Assembly (NCBI GenBank): GCA_028281495.1
Contig: JANQJU010000029.1
Location: 186,001-250,000, forward strand
Direction of reading: 5' to 3'
Source: SAR324 cluster bacterium
Lineage (GTDB): Bacteria; SAR324; NAC60-12
Length of the DNA: 64,000 nucleotides
The position numbers and the translations under genes are program-made. The notes under the pieces are model-generated. The model was not told the origin of the DNA, made no database searches, and worked only from the letters and a program-made list of their open reading frames with translations. Position 1 is the stretch's first letter. Each line of letters opens with the position of its first letter. Below, one piece after another: positions 62,958-64,000 of this stretch.

Positions 62958-64000
62958 TTATTTTTCGTCAAACACCTGTTCAATGGTATCGGCTGCCAAC
63001 AGCCGTTCGGCGATACGATTCAACTCGGCTTCATCCGCCTGCCGGACCTGGACTTGAAAAGCTTGAGGCACCGTACGAAATTTGAGCTGTAACTGTTTTA
63101 AAATCAGTTGGATTTGCCCTTCTTCTCGTCCTTCTTCTCGTCCTTCTTCTCGACCTTTTTCTCGTCCTTCCGCCCGCCCTACTTCTCGACCTTCTTCTCG
63201 TCCTTCCTCTCGGGTCTGTAAGACAAACGGGTGATCGCTAAAATTTTCGGCCAGGAAATCGGCCGGCATTTCGTAAAGTAGTTGAGCCATGTACGCTTTG
63301 CCTTCCTCAAGCAGGAGCTCAGGGGTCAATTCTTCAGGGTGTGCTTCAGTCATCAGGGCTTCTCCAGGAATGAGTTTTTGTTTCAAACCAGCCACTTTCA
63401 AATAGAGACTCCGAGGCAAGGGGCCGATTTTTTTCTGCTCCACCATGTCAAACGCCTTGCGATACTCGGCAGCCCGACTGGCAAATAGCTTGAAAGCCAC
63501 ATTGTGGGGGTCGTCGGAAAGCTGGTTTAAATCGAGGAACCCCACCCGTTTCATCGCAAACTGGTCGCTGACATAAACGCCCGGTTTTTCGGTCAAGTGA
63601 TATCCTAGCCATTCCAAGGTTTCGCGTTGCGGGGTTTGGCTACTGACCAGAAAGGAAGCGAAGTCGGATTCCCCCAGATCGTGGATTCTTCGAAACATGG
63701 TATCATAGGCTTGGGTTTGCAGGAAAGCCTCCGCATTGGCCGATTCGGTGTATTTGAATTCAATGAGAACGTATGCCTTGGGGGTATCGCGGATGCCATC
63801 GGCTAATTTGGCGCGTTGTGGTGTGGTCCAGTGATCGGAAGTGCTGCTCAAGAGGAGCATGTCAGTTTTTAAGGGTTCGGCAGACAGGGGAGTTTCCGCT
63901 TTGACCGTGACCTTCACATCGTCCAGCCATTCTTGTTGAATGTTGGCAAACAACCGATGCCACCGGGTCTTGGGATACCAATCCCGGGTCTTGACCGCCT
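62958..64000 (-). CDS. Rpn-family PD-(D/E)XK nuclease with charged repeat tail, 5' end cut off
   Basis: The frame is open through the window edge; upstream of the first listed Leu it reads YPKTRWHRLFANIQQEWL, the normal family start, so the gene begins outside. The nuclease core shows KTDMLLL, YVLIEFKYTESANAEAFL and QTQAYDTMF, the Asp, Glu-x-Lys and Gln of the Rpn/PDDEXK transposase-like fold. The C-terminus has a run of GREEGREEGR-type repeats and a closing helical segment (QLQLKFRTVPQAFQVQV) as in many Rpn proteins. Rpn proteins promote RecA-independent recombination. The activity of this one is inferred. Confidence 0.82.
   Translation of the reverse strand, partial: AVKTRDWYPKTRWHRLFANIQQEWLDDVKVTVKAETPLSAEPLKTDMLLLSSTSDHWTTPQRAKLADGIRDTPKAYVLIEFKYTESANAEAFLQTQAYDTMFRRIHDLGESDFASFLVSSQTPQRETLEWLGYHLTEKPGVYVSDQFAMKRVGFLDLNQLSDDPHNVAFKLFASRAAEYRKAFDMVEQKKIGPLPRSLYLKVAGLKQKLIPGEALMTEAHPEELTPELLLEEGKAYMAQLLYEMPADFLAENFSDHPFVLQTREEGREEGREVGRAEGREKGREEGREEGREEGQIQLILKQLQLKFRTVPQAFQVQVRQADEAELNRIAERLLAADTIEQVFDEK
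63117..63214 (-). repeat. 12-nt coding repeats (GREE-type) in the Rpn-like gene
   Basis: About eight units related to CCTTCTTCTCGT on the plus strand encode REEG/REVG/RAEG/REKG repeats. The period of 12 nt keeps the frame, so unit number can vary without breaking the gene. Confidence 0.85.

Noticed and set aside
1..64000. tRNA, rRNA, CRISPR arrays, insertion sequences, riboswitches
   Set aside because: Looked for on both strands by eye; nothing recognisable found. A covariance-model and IS search would be the decisive test.

Overview
The window looks like chromosomal DNA of a Gram-negative, flagellated bacterium of moderate GC content. It carries outer-membrane barrels, a Pal/TolQ/TolR set, lipoproteins and MinCDE. 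It also has FlhF/FlhG with a FliA-type sigma factor and the bacterial order ffh-rpsP-rimM-trmD-rplS-rnhB-yraN-rpsT. Gene content and style (multiheme cytochrome, many AAA-ATPase/PD-(D/E)XK proteins, an Rpn-type nuclease with a charged repeat tail) suggest a delta-proteobacterial or SAR324-like lineage. That placement is an inference; no 16S gene or other decisive marker is present.

Layout. 1-1.2 kb: end of minC, then minD and minE. 1.7-2.9 kb: an Omp85-like barrel protein. 3.0-8.2 kb: an accessory patch with two intact AAA-ATPase/PD-(D/E)XK proteins in opposite orientation and two decayed relatives that share internal deletions. 8.3-11.5 kb: a contractile-tail sheath of the extracellular contractile injection system (eCIS) type, a divergent LysM-DUF5675 protein, a broken AAA ATPase and a ribbon-helix-helix regulator. 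11.7-14.4 kb: a near-consensus sigma-28 promoter, flagellin, and a Nudix hydrolase whose start overlaps the flagellin stop. 14.4-31.7 kb: a RelA/SpoT-TPR protein, an AidB-like acyl-CoA dehydrogenase, Pal/TolQ/TolR, ComEC, an outer-membrane barrel, an M20 peptidase, two tandem NhaP-like antiporters with degenerate regulatory tails, a seven-repeat propeller protein and a small zinc ribbon protein.

31.7-41 kb is a long minus-strand housekeeping block: ffh, rpsP, rimM, trmD, rplS, rnhB, yraN, rpsT, htpG, lon. 41-46.3 kb holds two RsmB-type rRNA methyltransferases, a PilZ protein, a tetraheme cytochrome fused to a phosphatase-like domain, and a DksA-type protein. 46.4-53.8 kb is a flagellar cluster: fliR, flhB, flhA, flhF, flhG, fliA and a small unknown gene. 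fliM lies apart at 60.5-61.5 kb. Between them are an orphan solute-binding protein, a META lipoprotein, a glycosyltransferase and a TPR membrane protein that both carry in-frame tandem repeats, a DUF3108 protein and an EamA transporter. The right end has a solitary AT-rich DNA adenine methylase and an Rpn-like nuclease cut by the window edge.

Functional links: FliA, encoded at 52.7 kb, is the natural reader of the flagellin promoter at 11.7 kb. FlhF/FlhG and MinCDE suggest polar flagella and Min-based division placement. The eCIS-type sheath without tube, baseplate or ATPase neighbours, and the decayed genes around it, mark 3-11.5 kb as the most fluid and least explained part of the window. 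No tRNA, rRNA, CRISPR array or insertion sequence was recognised.
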